The translations under genes were made by a program, and so were the position numbers. A stretch of 64,000 bases of DNA, taken from Candidatus Nitrosocosmicus oleophilus (GTDB taxonomy: Archaea > Thermoproteota > Nitrososphaeria > Nitrososphaerales > Nitrososphaeraceae). Each line of letters starts with the position of its first letter. Positions within the stretch are counted from its first letter, which is position 1. The notes under the pieces were generated by a model. It was not told the origin of the DNA and did no database searches. It saw only the letters and a program-made list of their open reading frames with translations. Shown piece after piece: positions 63,471 through 64,000 of the stretch. The DNA lies in the NCBI RefSeq assembly GCF_000802205.1, contig NZ_CP012850.1, positions 1,364,001-1,428,000 on the forward strand, read 5' to 3'.

Positions 63471-63857
63471 CTTTAATAAGGGCCAAAGGGAATGGCAGCA
63501 ATCAGAAGTCTGATGTGGAGCCCTCTAATAATGAACAATTTTTTAGATTATAGTTTAGGAGATCAATCACCATATGTCGCATTTCGAGTATTGACTGGAG
63601 TAGCATCCCCCTAATACTAGAAAGTACAATATGTTTTCCTTCTTAGTAGCTGTGCATGTTAGAACTTAATTTCCTTAAAGCTTAAATTCTAAATTAACAT
63701 TGCTTTAATTGGAGAATTTGAACCAATGTCTCTAACCTATGAGAAGTTAATCCATAACCTCTTCTCATGGGAAATTTCAAAGAATATTAAACGATAAGGT
63801 CTTACAGGGAGGCTTATCCTATCATACAAATTAGTAACATAACAAACGTATTTGATA

Positions 63858-63905
63858 TGACCTGACCCTTATACTATGCGGGATCTAATCCCACCTAACC
63901 AACAT
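63858..63905 (+). repeat. modular dispersed repeat R27 (B)
   Basis: TGACCCTTATACTATGCGGG, ATCTAATCCCACCTAACC, then AACATAGC. Confidence 0.8.
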
Positions 63906-64000
63906 AGCATAACAATTCTTTTAAACAAGTTTTACAAACAGATAAATAAAAAAATGATAAATTTACTCATTTTATCATTTTGGAAACTTCTACCTAACTT

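Larger units (their letters stand above)
63203..64000. other. terminal non-coding stretch with repeats R26 and R27
   Basis: About 800 bp to the window edge. Only two repeat copies are recognised; no gene with coding character. Confidence 0.4.

Noticed and set aside
3948-63905. Dispersed repeats as CRISPR or as ordinary terminators
   Set aside because: Spacing is irregular and in kilobases, not a spacer-repeat array. Orientation does not follow transcription and several copies sit between divergent promoters, so a terminator role for all is unlikely.

Overview
The window is an AT-rich (roughly one-third GC by eye), gene-sparse stretch of chromosome. It most likely comes from a soil-type ammonia-oxidising archaeon of the Nitrososphaeria (Nitrososphaera/Nitrosocosmicus-like); this is inferred from protein content, not from a marker gene. 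Supporting signs are many exported cupredoxin-like proteins, a zinc-containing 3Fe/4Fe ferredoxin, an Lrp/AsnC regulator coupled to a response regulator, two phasin-like proteins, archaeal TATA boxes about 25 nt before start codons (leaderless mRNAs), and frequent GTG/TTG starts. I found no rRNA, tRNA, CRISPR array or replication gene.

Layout. 1-9 kb: thiamine-binding MTH1187-type protein, frameshifted cupredoxin-like protein, UspA, broken PD-(D/E)XK nuclease, secreted and membrane proteins, HAD phosphatase, and a FluC-DUF190 fluoride pair. 9-15.6 kb: accessory zone with two decayed genes, IS copy 1, a blue-copper protein, a CAP protein, a Gly-rich secreted protein and copy 1 of a 775-bp duplication. 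15.7-24.5 kb: PQQ sugar dehydrogenase/cupredoxin fusion, small membrane and secreted proteins, a winged-helix/membrane pair, further cupredoxin-like proteins and a P1B ATPase. 24.5-36.4 kb: zinc-ribbon microprotein, phasin-like protein 1, response regulator/Lrp operon, a gene graveyard including an integrase relic, two PRC-barrel-like paralogues, tautomerase, ferredoxin and MarC. 36.6-47 kb: copy 2 of the 775-bp unit, several exported proteins, an ABM-domain membrane protein, a Cache protein, IS copy 2 inside a broken gene, and a methyltransferase. 47-64 kb: zinc-ribbon paralogue, BMP-type binding protein plus Cache histidine kinase, amino-acid permease/USP fusion, quinone oxidoreductase, phasin-like protein 2, and a YVTN beta-propeller gene split by IS copy 3.

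The most unusual feature is a family of about 27 short modular repeats scattered between genes. Each is built from interchangeable 5-prime modules carrying a small palindrome (GGATATCC, CAAATTTG or GAAATTTC), an optional middle module with the hairpin GGGACTTAATCCC, and a 3-prime module ending ATTATAGTAACGATAT, joined at CCACCGAAC. Every copy I found points the same way on the + strand, whatever the direction of the neighbouring genes. In several stretches exactly one gene lies between successive copies, and three pairs of duplicated blocks (phasin-like, zinc-ribbon, 775-bp unit) begin or end in a copy. A truncated flavin-reductase fragment also ends in one. This suggests a repeat-delimited, cassette-like mode of gene gain, duplication and loss, or a chromosome-polarity signal.

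A second theme is decay: many genes carry one or two frameshifts or stops, while the three IS copies are intact and almost identical. A third is a secreted redox and extracytoplasmic sensing repertoire (cupredoxins, PQQ dehydrogenase, Cache and BMP sensors).
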